This document shows positions 33,985 to 44,748 of a stretch of DNA of 57,812 bases, in pieces. Below the pieces are notes generated by a model. That model was not told the origin of the DNA and did not search any database. It worked only from the letters and a program-made list of their open reading frames with translations. Position numbers and translations under genes: made by a program. Each line of letters opens with the position of its first letter. The first letter of the stretch is position 1. The stretch spans positions 1 to 57,812 of the forward strand of contig WQYW01000010.1 of NCBI GenBank assembly GCA_009781045.1, written 5' to 3'. This stretch comes from Alphaproteobacteria bacterium. Its GTDB lineage: Bacteria; Pseudomonadota; Alphaproteobacteria; Rhizobiales; Xanthobacteraceae.

Positions 33985-36051
33985 ATGACAAAGCTCATCA
34001 TCGATGGCAAAGAGGTCGATGTCCCCGCGGACTACACCCTGCTGCAGGCCTGCGAGAGCGCCGGCGTCGAGATCCCGCGCTTCTGCTACCACGAGCGGCT
34101 GTCGATCGCGGGCAATTGCCGGATGTGCCTGGTCGAGGTCAAGGGCAGCCCGAAGCCGGTGGCGAGCTGTGCCTGGGGAGTGCGGGACTGCCGTCCGGGG
34201 CCCAACGGCGAGCCGCCGGTGATCTCGACCCGCTCGCCAATGGTAAAAAAAGCGCGCGAAGGGGTGATGGAATTCATCCTCATCAACCATCCCCTCGATT
34301 GCCCGATCTGCGACCAGGGTGGCGAATGCGACCTGCAGGACCAGGCCATGGGCTATGGCATCGGTTCGGGCCGCTTCACCGAGAACAAGCGCGCGGTCGA
34401 GGATCGCTACCTCGGGGTCCTGATCAGGACGGCGATGAGCCGCTGCATAAAATGCACCCGCTGCGTGCGCTTCTCCGCCGAAATCGCCGGCGTCCCGGAA
34501 ATGGGGGCGATCGGTCGCGGCGAGGATGTCGAGATAACCACCTATCTGCAGCATGCCCTGAGTTCCGAGCTGCAGGGCAATCTGGTCGATGTCTGTCCGG
34601 TCGGCGCTTTGACCTCGAAGCCCTACGCCTATACCGCACGGCCCTGGGAGCTGAGCAAGACCCAGTCGATCGATGTCATGGACGGTGTCGGTTCGGCGAT
34701 CCGGGTCGATGCCCGCGGCCGTGAGGTCATGCGCATCCTGCCGCGCCTCAATGAGGCGGTGAACGAGGAGTGGATCTCCGACAAGACCCGTCACATCGTC
34801 GATGGTCTGCGTACCCAGCGGCTCGACCGGCCCTTCATCCGGGACAATGGCCGCCTGCGCCCCGCAAGCTGGAGCGAGGCCTTCGCCGCCATTGCCGCCA
34901 AAGCAGGAGCGACTTCCGGTGCGCTGATCGGGGCCATCGCTGGCGATCTCGCCGCCATCGAGGAGATGTTCGCGCTCAAGGCGCTGCTCGCCGGACTGAA
35001 CGCCACTGCAATGGCGGTCCAGGGCGGCGATGCCTTTGATCCCGGACTGGGACGCGGTTCCTATATTTTCAATCCGACGCTTGCCGGGATTGAAGAGGCC
35101 GACGCGCTGCTGCTGGTTGGCACCAATCCACGCCGCGAGGCTGCGGTCTTCAATGCCAGGATCCGCAAGCGCTGGCGCGAAGGCGGCTTCCCGATCGGTC
35201 TGATCGGAGCCCGAGCCGATCTGACCTATGGCTATGAGCATCTTGGTCCCGGTGCCGAAACTCTGGCGGGACTGGCAGGTGCCGGTCTGCCCTTCCTTGA
35301 TGTGCTGAAAAATTCTGCCCGTCCGGTGGTGATGGTGGGGTCCGCGGCGACCTCGCGGCGCGACGGCGCCATGCTGACGGCGCTTTCGGCGCGGCTGGCA
35401 CTGGAGGCCGGTGCGGTCAAGGACGGCTGGAACGGTTTCGGTGTGCTCCACGATTCGGCGGCCCGGGTCGGCGCGCTTGATATCGGCTTTGCCACCATGA
35501 GTGTGGCCCAGATGGTGGTGCCCGGTGCACTTGATCTTCTGTTCCTGCTCGGCGCCGACGAGGTCAACATCCCCGAGGGCGCCTTTGTGGTCTATATCGG
35601 CAGCCATGGCGATCGCGGTGCCCACCGCGCCGATGTGATCCTGCCGGGAGCGGCCTACACCGAGAAATCGGCACTTTATGTCAATACGGAGGGCAGGGTG
35701 CAGATGACCGGGCGGGCCACCTTCGCTCCTGGAGATGCCCGCGAGGACTGGGCGATTCTGCGCGCCTTGTCCGAGGTGCTGGGCTGCAAACTGCCCTTTG
35801 ATTCGCTTGGCGCTCTGCGCCAGGCCGTTTTCGCGGCGCGGCCCCATCTCGCCCGTGTTGACGACATCGCGCCCGGCAGCCTGGAACAGGTCAAGGCGCT
35901 GGCGGCGCGTTCCGGGGGCGCCACCGACAGGGCCCCGTTCGCGGCGCCGATCGAAGACTTCTATCTGACCAACCCAATCGCGCGTGCTTCCGCCGTGATG
36001 GCGGAGTGCTCGCGTCTCGCCTCCGGGCAAATGCTGACCGCAGCGGAGTGA
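33985..36051 (+). CDS. nuoG: NADH-quinone oxidoreductase subunit G
   Basis: A 688-residue 75-kDa-type subunit with the electron wire of the peripheral arm. The N-terminal [2Fe-2S] ligands lie in [20 protein letters not shown] and [10 protein letters not shown]. The His/Cys [4Fe-4S] motif is [18 protein letters not shown], and a further cluster follows in [17 protein letters not shown]. The C-terminal half is a molybdopterin-oxidoreductase-like domain without cofactor, as is normal for the family. It overlaps no neighbour; nuoH begins about 10 bases on. Confidence 0.98.
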   Translation: MTKLIIDGKEVDVPADYTLLQACESAGVEIPRFCYHERLSIAGNCRMCLVEVKGSPKPVASCAWGVRDCRPGPNGEPPVISTRSPMVKKAREGVMEFILINHPLDCPICDQGGECDLQDQAMGYGIGSGRFTENKRAVEDRYLGVLIRTAMSRCIKCTRCVRFSAEIAGVPEMGAIGRGEDVEITTYLQHALSSELQGNLVDVCPVGALTSKPYAYTARPWELSKTQSIDVMDGVGSAIRVDARGREVMRILPRLNEAVNEEWISDKTRHIVDGLRTQRLDRPFIRDNGRLRPASWSEAFAAIAAKAGATSGALIGAIAGDLAAIEEMFALKALLAGLNATAMAVQGGDAFDPGLGRGSYIFNPTLAGIEEADALLLVGTNPRREAAVFNARIRKRWREGGFPIGLIGARADLTYGYEHLGPGAETLAGLAGAGLPFLDVLKNSARPVVMVGSAATSRRDGAMLTALSARLALEAGAVKDGWNGFGVLHDSAARVGALDIGFATMSVAQMVVPGALDLLFLLGADEVNIPEGAFVVYIGSHGDRGAHRADVILPGAAYTEKSALYVNTEGRVQMTGRATFAPGDAREDWAILRALSEVLGCKLPFDSLGALRQAVFAARPHLARVDDIAPGSLEQVKALAARSGGATDRAPFAAPIEDFYLTNPIARASAVMAECSRLASGQMLTAAE

Positions 36052-36061
36052 GCCTGACGTG

Positions 36062-37129
36062 ATGGAATTTTTTGAGAGCGCATTCTGGACCGGCTTCCTG
36101 TGGCCACTGATCATTATCGTGGCGGAGAGCCTCCTGGTGCTGGTCGTGCTGCTGGTGGCGATTGCCTTCATCCTGCTGGCGGACCGCAAGATCTGGGCGG
36201 CGGTGCAGATCCGCCGCGGACCCAATGTCGTCGGCCCCTGGGGTCTGTTTCAGTCCTTCGCCGACTTCATCAAATTCGTGGTCAAGGAGCCGGTGGTGCC
36301 GGCCGGTTCCAACAAGGGCCTGTTCCTGCTGGCGCCGCTGGTGTCCTGCGTGCTGGCGCTGTCGGCCTGGGCGGTGATCCCTTCGGCCAAAGGCTGGGTG
36401 GTGTCCGACATCAATGTCGGCATCCTGTATATTTTTGCCATCTCATCCCTGTCGATTTACGGCATCGTCATGGGGGGCTGGGCCTCCAATTCCAAATACC
36501 CCTTCCTCGCCGCGCTCCGCTCCGCGGCGCAGATGGTGTCCTATGAAGTGTCGATCGGCTTCGTCATCATCACTGTGCTCCTGTGTGCCGGCACGCTCAA
36601 TCTCTCGGCGGTGGTCGAAGCCCAGCATGCCCGCGGCTTTGCCAGCCTGATCGGGCTGCCCTCGCTGACCGTGCTGAACTGGTATGTGTGGCCGCTCCTG
36701 CCGATGTTCGTGGTGTTCTACGTCTCGGCGCTGGCGGAAACCAACCGTCCGCCTTTCGATCTGGTGGAAGCCGAGTCCGAACTGGTGGCCGGCTTCATGG
36801 TCGAATACGGCTCCACCCCCTATCTTCTGTTCATGCTCGGGGAATATGTCGCCATCACCACGATGTGTGCGCTGGCGACCATCCTGTTCCTCGGCGGCTG
36901 GCTGCCACCCTTCGATTTCGCGCCCTTCACCTGGGTGCCGGGCATCGTGTGGTTCTCGATCAAGCTGCTGTTCATGTTTTTCCTGATCTCGATGGCGAAG
37001 GCGATCGTGCCGCGCTACCGCTACGACCAGCTGATGCGGCTGGGCTGGAAGGTTTTCCTGCCCCTGTCGCTGGCGATGGTGGTGGTGGTGGCCGGTGTGC
37101 TGCACTTTGCCGACATCGCGCCGAAGTGA
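36062..37129 (+). CDS. nuoH: NADH-quinone oxidoreductase subunit H
   Basis: A 355-residue membrane subunit that joins the arms and forms the quinone entry. It has about eight helices. The conserved loops are [20 protein letters not shown] and [23 protein letters not shown] 36062 is chosen; a GTG at 36059 directly before it is equally possible and adds one residue. nuoI starts eight bases downstream. Confidence 0.97.
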   Translation: MEFFESAFWTGFLWPLIIIVAESLLVLVVLLVAIAFILLADRKIWAAVQIRRGPNVVGPWGLFQSFADFIKFVVKEPVVPAGSNKGLFLLAPLVSCVLALSAWAVIPSAKGWVVSDINVGILYIFAISSLSIYGIVMGGWASNSKYPFLAALRSAAQMVSYEVSIGFVIITVLLCAGTLNLSAVVEAQHARGFASLIGLPSLTVLNWYVWPLLPMFVVFYVSALAETNRPPFDLVEAESELVAGFMVEYGSTPYLLFMLGEYVAITTMCALATILFLGGWLPPFDFAPFTWVPGIVWFSIKLLFMFFLISMAKAIVPRYRYDQLMRLGWKVFLPLSLAMVVVVAGVLHFADIAPK

Positions 37130-37137
37130 GGTCGCCC

Positions 37138-37632
37138 GTGGGAATCAATGTCAAGGCCACCGCTCAATCGCTTCTGCTGAAGGAATTCCTTTCGGCGTTC
37201 TGGCTTGCCATGCGCTATTTCTTTCAGCCCAAGCCGACGATCAATTATCCTTTTGAAAAGAACCCGATCTCCCCGCGGTTTCGCGGCGAACATGCGCTGC
37301 GACGCTATCCCAACGGGGAGGAGCGCTGTATCGCCTGTAAATTATGTGAGGCCACCTGTCCGACCCAGGCCATCACCATCGAGGCCGGGCCGCGCCGCAA
37401 CGACGGCACACGGCGATCGCTGCGCTATGACATCGACATGGTGAAGTGCATCTATTGCGGTTTCTGCCAGGAAGCCTGCCCGGTCGATGCCATTGTCGAG
37501 GGGCCGAATTTTGAATTCGCGACCGAGACCCGCGAGGAGCTTTATTATGACAAGGCCAGGCTGCTCGCCAACGGCGATCGCTGGGAACGCGAGATCGCAA
37601 AAGCGATCGCGCTTGACGCGCCCTACCGGTGA
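37138..37632 (+). CDS. nuoI: NADH-quinone oxidoreductase subunit I
   Basis: A 164-residue 23-kDa/TYKY-type subunit carrying clusters N6a and N6b. The two ferredoxin motifs are [12 protein letters not shown] and [12 protein letters not shown], separated by about 40 residues. GTG 37138 gives the family length; the large frame upstream is out-of-gene sequence overlapping nuoH. The N-terminal [18 protein letters not shown] is the usual amphipathic anchor. Confidence 0.97.
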   Translation: MGINVKATAQSLLLKEFLSAFWLAMRYFFQPKPTINYPFEKNPISPRFRGEHALRRYPNGEERCIACKLCEATCPTQAITIEAGPRRNDGTRRSLRYDIDMVKCIYCGFCQEACPVDAIVEGPNFEFATETREELYYDKARLLANGDRWEREIAKAIALDAPYR

Positions 37633-37641
37633 GGTGAGGAC

Positions 37642-38280
37642 ATGATCCTTTCCGCCCTCTTCTTCTATCTCTTCGCCGCCGTCTGCATCGGCTCGGCGAT
37701 GATGGTGATCCTGTCGCGCAATCCGGTTCATTGCGTGCTCTATCTGATCCTTGCCTTCGTCAACGCCGCGGGCCTCATGGTGCTGATGGGGGCCGAGTTC
37801 CTGGCCATGATCCTGATCGTGGTCTATGTCGGCGCGGTCGCGGTGCTGTTTCTGTTCGTGATCATGATGCTCGATGTCGATTTCATCGAGATGCGCGAAG
37901 GCTTCATGAAATATCTGCCGATCGGGCTTGTCATCGGCGGCATCTTCGTGGTCGAGCTGATTCTGGCGCTTGAGTTCTGGGTCATTGATCCAGCTGCGCT
38001 CAAGACCATTTCGGCACCGATTCCGAGCCATGTTTCCAACACCGAGGCGCTGGGGCTGGTGCTCTATACCAGCTATGTCCATTACTTCCAGCTCGCCGGC
38101 ATGGTGCTGCTGGTGGCAATGATCGGTGCCATCGTTCTGACCTTGCGCCACAAGCCCAATGTCAAGCGGCAGGATATCAACGTGCAGAATGCGCGCACGC
38201 CGGAGATGTCGATGGCGATGCGCAAGGTGGCCTCGGGTGAGGGGCTGAAAGATTCCGATTCCGGGGAGTGGGTGCGATGA
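37642..38280 (+). CDS. nuoJ: NADH-quinone oxidoreductase subunit J
   Basis: A 212-residue membrane subunit with five helices. The family motif [20 protein letters not shown] in the third helix is clear; this helix contains the pi-bulge region important for coupling. The C-terminal tail ([18 protein letters not shown]) is cytoplasmic-like. The stop overlaps the nuoK ATG in ATGA. Confidence 0.97.
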   Translation: MILSALFFYLFAAVCIGSAMMVILSRNPVHCVLYLILAFVNAAGLMVLMGAEFLAMILIVVYVGAVAVLFLFVIMMLDVDFIEMREGFMKYLPIGLVIGGIFVVELILALEFWVIDPAALKTISAPIPSHVSNTEALGLVLYTSYVHYFQLAGMVLLVAMIGAIVLTLRHKPNVKRQDINVQNARTPEMSMAMRKVASGEGLKDSDSGEWVR

Positions 38281-38585
38281 TCATCGGACTTGGACATTAC
38301 CTCGCGGTCGGGGCCATTCTGTTCACGCTCGGAATTCTCGGGATTTTCCTCAACCGCAAGAGCATCATCATCATCCTGATGTCGATCGAGCTGATCCTGC
38401 TCGCGGTCAATATCAACTTCGTGGCGTTTTCGACCTTCCTTGGCGACATCATAGGCCAGGTCTTCGCGCTTCTGGTGCTGACGGTGGCGGCCGCCGAGGC
38501 CGCCATCGGTCTTGCCATCCTTGTGGTCTATTTCCGCACCCGTGGTTCGATCGAGGTCGAGGACGTCAACATGATGAAGGGCTGA
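38277..38585 (+). CDS. nuoK: NADH-quinone oxidoreductase subunit K
   Basis: A 102-residue three-helix membrane subunit, exactly the usual length from ATG 38277 ([10 protein letters not shown]). Two conserved glutamates lie in helix 2 ([16 protein letters not shown]) and helix 3 ([13 protein letters not shown]), part of the proton pathway. It is coupled to nuoJ by ATGA and followed by a 93-base gap with a hairpin before nuoL. Confidence 0.97.
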   Translation: MIIGLGHYLAVGAILFTLGILGIFLNRKSIIIILMSIELILLAVNINFVAFSTFLGDIIGQVFALLVLTVAAAEAAIGLAILVVYFRTRGSIEVEDVNMMKG

Positions 38586-38627
38586 CCCCTCATGCTTCGG
38601 AACCGGGAATACAGGTTTTTGCCCGCA

Positions 38628-38648
38628 ACAGACGCGACCTGCGTCTGT
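38628..38648 (+). other. Stem-loop in the nuoK-nuoL gap
   Basis: ACAGACGC (38628-38635), loop GACCT, GCGTCTGT (38641-38648): a perfect 8-base-pair stem about 30 bases before nuoL. No T-run follows. It is the only sizeable gap in the membrane-arm genes, so it may be an RNA-processing or attenuating element. Confidence 0.5.
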
Positions 38649-38678
38649 GCGGCGATCATGCGCAAAGAGAAATAAGCT

Positions 38679-40721
38679 ATGGTTCAGGCGATAGTTTTTC
38701 TGCCATTGCTGGGCGCCCTGGTCGCCGGTCTGATCGCCCTTATCGGCGCCCATGCCCGCAACCCCAGTGGCGACGTGCTTGAGCATCACCATGATGACGC
38801 CCATGCGGGACATCATGCCGCCCATGCCGATGACGGCCATCACCCATCCGAGCCCGCGGCTGCGGGCACGCTGGCCGCCGAGATCCTCACCACGGCGCTG
38901 CTCTTCATTGCCGCAGCCCTGTCCTGGATGGCCCTGTTCCAGGTTGGTTTCGGCCATCAGGATCTGCACCTCCCGCTGCTGCCCTGGATCGATTCCGGCG
39001 ATCTCAAGGTCGAATGGGCGCTCCGGGTCGACACGCTGACCGCGGTGATGCTGGTGGTGGTGACATCCGTGTCCTCGCTGGTCCATCTCTATTCGATCGG
39101 CTATATGGACGAGGATCCGCATCGGCCGCGCTTCTTCGCCTATCTGTCGCTCTTTACCTTCGCCATGCTGATGCTGGTGACCTCCGACAATCTGGTGCAG
39201 CTGTTCTTCGGCTGGGAAGGTGTCGGTCTCGCCTCCTATCTCCTGATCGGTTTCTGGTATCAGAAACCCTCGGCCTGTGCCGCCGCGATCAAGGCCTTCA
39301 TTGTCAACCGGGTCGGCGATTTCGGCTTTGCGCTCGGCATCTTCGCCGTCTTCATGCTGGTCGGCTCGACCGATTTCGACGTGATTTTCCGCGCCGCGCC
39401 GGGTCTCGCCGGCAAGAGCATGGAATTCCTGGGGTGGCATTTTGATGCCCTGACACTGTCCTGTCTGCTCCTGTTCATGGGCGCGATGGGCAAATCGGCC
39501 CAGTTCCTGCTCCATACCTGGCTGCCGGATGCGATGGAGGGCCCGACCCCGGTGTCGGCGCTGATCCACGCCGCCACCATGGTGACCGCGGGTGTGTTCA
39601 TGGTGGCGCGGCTGTCGCCACTGTTCGAACAGGCACCGACCGCGCAGGGCGTGGTGATGTTCATCGGTGCCACCACGGCCTTCTTCGCCGCCACCATCGG
39701 TCTGGTGCAGAACGACATCAAGCGCATCGTCGCCTATTCGACCTGCTCGCAGCTCGGCTACATGTTCGTGGCCATGGGGGCAGGGGCCTATTCGGTCGGC
39801 ATGTTTCACCTCTTCACCCATGCCTTCTTCAAGGCCCTGCTGTTTCTGGGCTCCGGTTCGGTGATCTATGCCATGCATCACGAGCAGGATATCCGCCGCA
39901 TGGGTGGCCTGTGGAAGAAGATCCCCTTCACCTATGTCACCATGGTGATCGGCACCCTGGCCTTGACCGGCTTCCCGCTGACGGCCGGCTATTTCTCCAA
40001 GGATGCCATCATCGAGTCGGCCTATGCCTCGCATACCGGCTTTGCTTTTTACGGCTTCGTTCTCACCGTGATCGCCGCCGGTCTGACCTCGTTCTATTCC
40101 TGGCGCCTGATCTTCAAGACCTTCCATGGCGAGGCCCATAACGAGAAACATCGCGACAGCGCCCATGAGAGCCCGATCTGGATGCGGCTGGCGCTGTTTG
40201 TGCTCGCGATCGGTTCGCTGGGAGCGGGATTTGCCTTCAGGGACGTGTTCGCCGGCCACGGCATCGAAGAATTCTTCCGCGAGTCGGTGAAGATGAACCC
40301 GCATATCATTCACGAGATGCATGAGATCCCGCTCGCGATCGGCCTGCTTCCCACCGTGATGATGGCCGGTGGCCTCCTGGTCTCGCTGTGGTTCTATATC
40401 TACCGCCGCGACCTGCCGGGGCGGCTCGCCAGGGCCATGCCCGGGCTCTACGGATTCCTGCTCAACAAGTGGTATTTCGACGAGCTCTATGAAGTCCTGC
40501 TGGTGCGCCCGGCAAAATGGCTCGGCTGGCAGTTGTGGAAGAAGGGGGACGGCACGGTCATCGACGGTCTCGGTCCGGACGGTGTGGCCGTCACCGTTGC
40601 CGACATCACCCGTGGCGTGGTCCGGCTGCAGAGCGGATATCTCTATCATTATGCCTTTGCCATGCTGATCGGGGTTGCCGCCCTGATCACCTGGTTCATG
40701 TTCGGCTTCGGAGGCCATTGA
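38679..40721 (+). CDS. nuoL: NADH-quinone oxidoreductase subunit L
   Basis: A 680-residue antiporter-like subunit at the distal end of the membrane arm. The proton-antiporter domain contains [19 protein letters not shown] and [20 protein letters not shown]. The C-terminal region ends with the lateral helix and final membrane helix ([20 protein letters not shown]). An insertion of histidine- and aspartate-rich sequence ([20 protein letters not shown]) between the first two helices is a notable alphaproteobacterial-type feature. nuoM starts two bases after the stop. Confidence 0.97.
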   Translation: MVQAIVFLPLLGALVAGLIALIGAHARNPSGDVLEHHHDDAHAGHHAAHADDGHHPSEPAAAGTLAAEILTTALLFIAAALSWMALFQVGFGHQDLHLPLLPWIDSGDLKVEWALRVDTLTAVMLVVVTSVSSLVHLYSIGYMDEDPHRPRFFAYLSLFTFAMLMLVTSDNLVQLFFGWEGVGLASYLLIGFWYQKPSACAAAIKAFIVNRVGDFGFALGIFAVFMLVGSTDFDVIFRAAPGLAGKSMEFLGWHFDALTLSCLLLFMGAMGKSAQFLLHTWLPDAMEGPTPVSALIHAATMVTAGVFMVARLSPLFEQAPTAQGVVMFIGATTAFFAATIGLVQNDIKRIVAYSTCSQLGYMFVAMGAGAYSVGMFHLFTHAFFKALLFLGSGSVIYAMHHEQDIRRMGGLWKKIPFTYVTMVIGTLALTGFPLTAGYFSKDAIIESAYASHTGFAFYGFVLTVIAAGLTSFYSWRLIFKTFHGEAHNEKHRDSAHESPIWMRLALFVLAIGSLGAGFAFRDVFAGHGIEEFFRESVKMNPHIIHEMHEIPLAIGLLPTVMMAGGLLVSLWFYIYRRDLPGRLARAMPGLYGFLLNKWYFDELYEVLLVRPAKWLGWQLWKKGDGTVIDGLGPDGVAVTVADITRGVVRLQSGYLYHYAFAMLIGVAALITWFMFGFGGH

Positions 40722-40722
40722 G

Positions 40723-42231
40723 ATGACATCCTGGCCCATTCTTTCGGTCGTTACCTTCCTGCCGCTCCTGGGCGCCGGGCTGGTTTATCTCGCCCGCGGC
40801 GAGGATGACGGCGCCAGGCGTGCTGCGCGCTGGATCGCGTTATGGTCCACGCTGGTCACCTTCGCGGTGTCGATGGTCCTGGTATGGAATTTTGATCCTT
40901 CCAGCACCGCCTTCCAGTTCGAAGAGCAGGCCTCCTGGATCGGCACCGGCATCACCTATCACATGGGTGTGGACGGCATCTCGCTGCCCTTCATCATCCT
41001 GACCACGGCCCTGATGCCCTTCTGCATTATCGCCTCCTGGCGCCCGATCCAGAACCGTGTCCGCGAATATATGATGGCGTTTCTGATCCTGGAAACGCTG
41101 ATGATCGGCACTTTCTCGGCGCTTGATCTGATTGTCTTCTATCTGTTCTTTGAAGGCGGTCTGATCCCGATGTTCCTGATCATCGGGGTCTGGGGCGGTC
41201 CGCGCCGGGTCTATGCCTCGTTCAAATTCTTCCTCTATACGCTGCTTGGCTCGGTGCTGATGCTGCTCGCCATCATGGCGCTGTACTGGAACGGCAACAC
41301 CACCGACATCCCGACCCTGATGCACACCGACCTGCCGCGTCATCTGCAGAAATGGGCGTGGCTGGCCTTCTTCGCCTCCTTTGCAGTGAAAATGCCGATG
41401 TGGCCGGTCCATACCTGGCTGCCCGACGCCCATGTCGAGGCCCCGACTGCGGGCTCGGTGATTCTGGCCGCGATCCTGCTCAAGATGGGCGGCTATGGTT
41501 TCCTGCGTTTCTCGCTGCCGATGTTCCCGCTGGCCTCGGAAGCCTTCACGCCTTTGATCTTCACCCTCTCGGTGGTCGCCATCATCTACACTTCGCTGGT
41601 GGCCCTGATGCAGGAGGATATGAAGAAGCTGATCGCCTATTCCTCGGTGGCGCATATGGGCTTCGTCACCATGGGTATTTTCGCCGGAACCATGCAGGGC
41701 GTGGCCGGTGGCGTGTTCCAGATGATCTCCCACGGCATCGTCTCCGGCGCCCTCTTCCTCTGCGTCGGCGTGGTCTATGACCGTGTCCACAGCCGCGAGA
41801 TCGCGGTCTATGGCGGACTCGTCAACCGTATGCCGCTTTACGCACTGGTCTTTATGGTCTTCACCATGGCCAATGTCGGGCTGCCCGGCACGTCGGGCTT
41901 TGTCGGCGAATTCATGACCCTGATCGGCACTTTCAAGGTCTCGACTCCGGCTGCCTTCTTTGCCTCCACCGGCGTCATCCTGTCGGCGGCCTATGCACTG
42001 TGGCTCTACCGCAAGGTGGTGTTCGGACCGCTGGTCAAGCCGTCGCTGATGGGCATCAAGGACCTGACCTGGCGGGAAGGTCTGACGCTGTTTCCGCTGA
42101 TCGCGCTGACCATCCTGTTCGGCGTCTATCCGAAGCCGGTGCTGGATATGTCGGCGGCCTCGGTCCAGCAGCTCGTCAATAACTACAACACCGCGGTCAC
42201 GGCTGTGAAAGCCGCCGCCCTCCTGCACTGA
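40723..42231 (+). CDS. nuoM: NADH-quinone oxidoreductase subunit M
   Basis: A 502-residue antiporter-like subunit with 14 helices. Signatures are [18 protein letters not shown] (with the helix 5 glutamate) and [20 protein letters not shown] (TM7-8 lysine/histidine region). The length is typical. It starts one base after the nuoL stop and is followed by nuoN 24 bases on. Confidence 0.98.
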   Translation: MTSWPILSVVTFLPLLGAGLVYLARGEDDGARRAARWIALWSTLVTFAVSMVLVWNFDPSSTAFQFEEQASWIGTGITYHMGVDGISLPFIILTTALMPFCIIASWRPIQNRVREYMMAFLILETLMIGTFSALDLIVFYLFFEGGLIPMFLIIGVWGGPRRVYASFKFFLYTLLGSVLMLLAIMALYWNGNTTDIPTLMHTDLPRHLQKWAWLAFFASFAVKMPMWPVHTWLPDAHVEAPTAGSVILAAILLKMGGYGFLRFSLPMFPLASEAFTPLIFTLSVVAIIYTSLVALMQEDMKKLIAYSSVAHMGFVTMGIFAGTMQGVAGGVFQMISHGIVSGALFLCVGVVYDRVHSREIAVYGGLVNRMPLYALVFMVFTMANVGLPGTSGFVGEFMTLIGTFKVSTPAAFFASTGVILSAAYALWLYRKVVFGPLVKPSLMGIKDLTWREGLTLFPLIALTILFGVYPKPVLDMSAASVQQLVNNYNTAVTAVKAAALLH

Positions 42232-42255
42232 TAATGCGAAGGTCAGGATATCGTC

Positions 42256-43692
42256 ATGAGCTTTGAACTCGCGAGTTTTCAACTGGTGCTGCCGGAGCTG
42301 GTGCTGGCAGTGGGCGCGATGGCGCTTCTGATGCTGGGGGCCTTCCGCGGTCCGGCGATGACCCGGACCATCATTTTCGGTGCCGCCGTGCTTCTGGTGG
42401 TCACCGCCGTCCTGATCCTGATGCTGCCGGAGGGGCGCCACACCGCCTTCAACGACAGTTTCGTGGTTGATGATTTTGCCCGCTATCTCAAGGTTCTGGC
42501 CCTGGTCGGCGGGCTTGGCACGCTGATCCTGTCGATCGAATTTCTGTCCGATCCGTCGCGCCACATCTTCGAATATGCGATTCTGGTGCTGTTATCGTCG
42601 CTCGGCATGATGGTGCTGATCTCGGCGGGCGATCTGATCCTGCTCTATCTCGGCCTCGAACTGATGTCGCTGGCGCTTTACGTTGTGGCGACCTCGCACC
42701 GTGACAACATCAGGTCCAACGAAGCCGGCCTGAAATATTTCGTTCTGGGAGCTCTGTCCTCGGGCATGCTGCTCTATGGCATCTCGCTGATCTACGGGTT
42801 CACCGGCACGATCAATTTTGCGGTTCTCGCCAGGGTGGCGAGTTCCGGTGGCGGCAATATCGGGCTGGTCTTCGGCCTCGTCTTCCTGCTCGCCGGCCTC
42901 TGTTTCAAGATCTCGGCGGTGCCCTTCCACATGTGGACGCCCGACGTCTATGAGGGGGCGCCGACGCCGGTCACCGCATTCTTCGCCTCGGCGCCGAAGG
43001 TGGCGGCGCTGGCGGTTTTTGTCCGCGTCACCATCACCGCCTTTCCCAATGCGTTTGATCACTGGCGCCAGATCGTGGTCTTCGTCGCCGTCGCCTCGAT
43101 GGCGCTGGGCTCCTTCGCCGGTATCGGACAGAAGAATAGCAAACGCCTGATGGCCTATTCCTCGATCGGCCATATGGGCTTCGCCCTGGTCGGGCTGGTG
43201 TCGAATTCCCAGGAAGGCACCCAGGGTGTGCTGGTCTATATCGCCATCTATGTGGCGATGACGCTGGGTTCCTTTGCCGTCATCCTGTCGATGAAGCGCA
43301 AGGGGCGCAACGTCGAGAAGATCAGCGATTTCGCCGGCCTGTCGCGCACCAACCCGATGGTGGCCTTCATCTTCGCCATGCTGCTGTTTTCGCTCGCGGG
43401 CGTGCCGCCGCTGGCCGGCTTCTTTGCCAAATGGTACGTTTTCGCCGCCGCCATGAAATCGGGTCTGGTGGCGCTGTCGGTGATCGGTGTCCTGACCAGT
43501 GTGATCGGCGCCTTCTATTATCTGGCGGTCGTCAAGACCATGTATTTCGACGAGCCGCTTGAGAAGCTGGATCCGGTGCGCATGGAACTGCGGGCGGTGC
43601 TGGCGGTGGCGGGGCTGGCGAATATCCTGTTCTTCATCTATCCGACGCCGCTGGTGGACATGGCCAATGCGGCGGCAAAGTCGCTGTTCTGA
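42256..43692 (+). CDS. nuoN: NADH-quinone oxidoreductase subunit N
   Basis: A 478-residue antiporter-like subunit, the last nuo gene. Signatures are LYLGLELMSLALYVVA and FKISAVPFHMWTPDVYEGAP. The C-terminus ends with a helix and MANAAAKSLF. The 225-base gap to birA (43693-43917) holds no gene, and I see no clear terminator there, so transcription may continue. Confidence 0.98.
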   Translation: MSFELASFQLVLPELVLAVGAMALLMLGAFRGPAMTRTIIFGAAVLLVVTAVLILMLPEGRHTAFNDSFVVDDFARYLKVLALVGGLGTLILSIEFLSDPSRHIFEYAILVLLSSLGMMVLISAGDLILLYLGLELMSLALYVVATSHRDNIRSNEAGLKYFVLGALSSGMLLYGISLIYGFTGTINFAVLARVASSGGGNIGLVFGLVFLLAGLCFKISAVPFHMWTPDVYEGAPTPVTAFFASAPKVAALAVFVRVTITAFPNAFDHWRQIVVFVAVASMALGSFAGIGQKNSKRLMAYSSIGHMGFALVGLVSNSQEGTQGVLVYIAIYVAMTLGSFAVILSMKRKGRNVEKISDFAGLSRTNPMVAFIFAMLLFSLAGVPPLAGFFAKWYVFAAAMKSGLVALSVIGVLTSVIGAFYYLAVVKTMYFDEPLEKLDPVRMELRAVLAVAGLANILFFIYPTPLVDMANAAAKSLF

Positions 43693-43917
43693 CCCTCAAA
43701 GATCAAGGGGCCAGCCTGTGTAAAGTGGCGAACGGCACGGGGTCCCACGCAGGCCGTCGCCCGGAGCGGGGCCTCGCGGCTTACGACTTCTCACCCCGTC
43801 GCGCTGACTTTCCATCGCGATGGCACTGTCTGTAATGGTTATGCCTGCGAGACCCAACTCTGCGACGCCCGGATCTGCAGCAGGCAGGTCTGGAAAGCCA
43901 ATGTCTGCGCTCTCACG

Positions 43918-44748
43918 ATGAATCAGGATTTTGCCCTCGGGCGGCGCGCCGCCGATGCTGGTGCGCGCCTCCTCATTTTCGATACGGTCGGCTCCACCAA
44001 TGCTGCGGCAATGCAGTGCGCCCGTGAGGGCGAGTGCGGCCCGTTATGGCTGGTGACGGGCAATCAGAGCGACGGCCATGGCAGGCGCAGCCGGGCCTGG
44101 ATCTCCCCTCCCGGCAATCTCGCCGCCAGCATGCTGGAAGTGATGGATGTGCCGATGCCGGTGGTGGCAACCTTGGGCTTTGCCGCCGGTCTGGCGGCGC
44201 ATGCCGCCTTGCGTCAGGTGGCGGTTGAGGCGGCTGCCATGGCCGGTGCCGAGACCGGGGCCATGAGCGCAGTGCCGGATTTCGTGCTCAAATGGCCCAA
44301 TGACGTCCTGGTCGGGGGCCGCAAGATTGCCGGTATCAATCTGGAGGTCGAATCGCGCGGGGATGCCGTTGCGGTGGTGGTCGGGATCGGCATCAATGTG
44401 GTGGCTGCACCCCAGGACAGCACGCTGGCGGCCGTGTCGCTTGCCGAACTCGGGGTTGCGGCGAGTGCGCAAAGCGTCTTTGCCGCTCTGTCGGACGCCT
44501 GGGCCTGTTGGCGCCCGCTGTGGGACCGCGGTCGTGGTTTTCCGCTGGTGCGCTCGCAATGGCTTGGTGCCGCCACCGGGCTCGGCTCAAAAGTGGCAAT
44601 CCGCACCGGAGCCAGTCTGACCGAGGGGATCTTCGCCGGCATTGATGACCAGGGCTGCCTGATCCTGGACACCGGGGAGCGCCTGGTGGGAATCGCCGCT
44701 GGTGACGTCTATTTCGGCGATGTCGCCTCACGTGGAGCCGGCGCATGA
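43918..44748 (+). CDS. birA: Biotin--[acetyl-CoA-carboxylase] ligase
   Basis: A 276-residue cytoplasmic enzyme that activates biotin with ATP and attaches it to carboxylase carrier domains. It has no N-terminal DNA-binding domain (class I BirA). Visible motifs are TVGSTNAAAM, SDGHGRRSRAWISPPGNLAA (biotinyl-AMP loop), LKWPNDVLVGGRKIAGINLE and VVGIGINV. The C-terminal SH3-like domain follows (LGSKVAIRTGASLTEGIFAG). The stop overlaps the RNase J start in ATGA, the arrangement I recall from other Hyphomicrobiales downstream of nuoN. Confidence 0.93.
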   Translation: MNQDFALGRRAADAGARLLIFDTVGSTNAAAMQCAREGECGPLWLVTGNQSDGHGRRSRAWISPPGNLAASMLEVMDVPMPVVATLGFAAGLAAHAALRQVAVEAAAMAGAETGAMSAVPDFVLKWPNDVLVGGRKIAGINLEVESRGDAVAVVVGIGINVVAAPQDSTLAAVSLAELGVAASAQSVFAALSDAWACWRPLWDRGRGFPLVRSQWLGAATGLGSKVAIRTGASLTEGIFAGIDDQGCLILDTGERLVGIAAGDVYFGDVASRGAGA

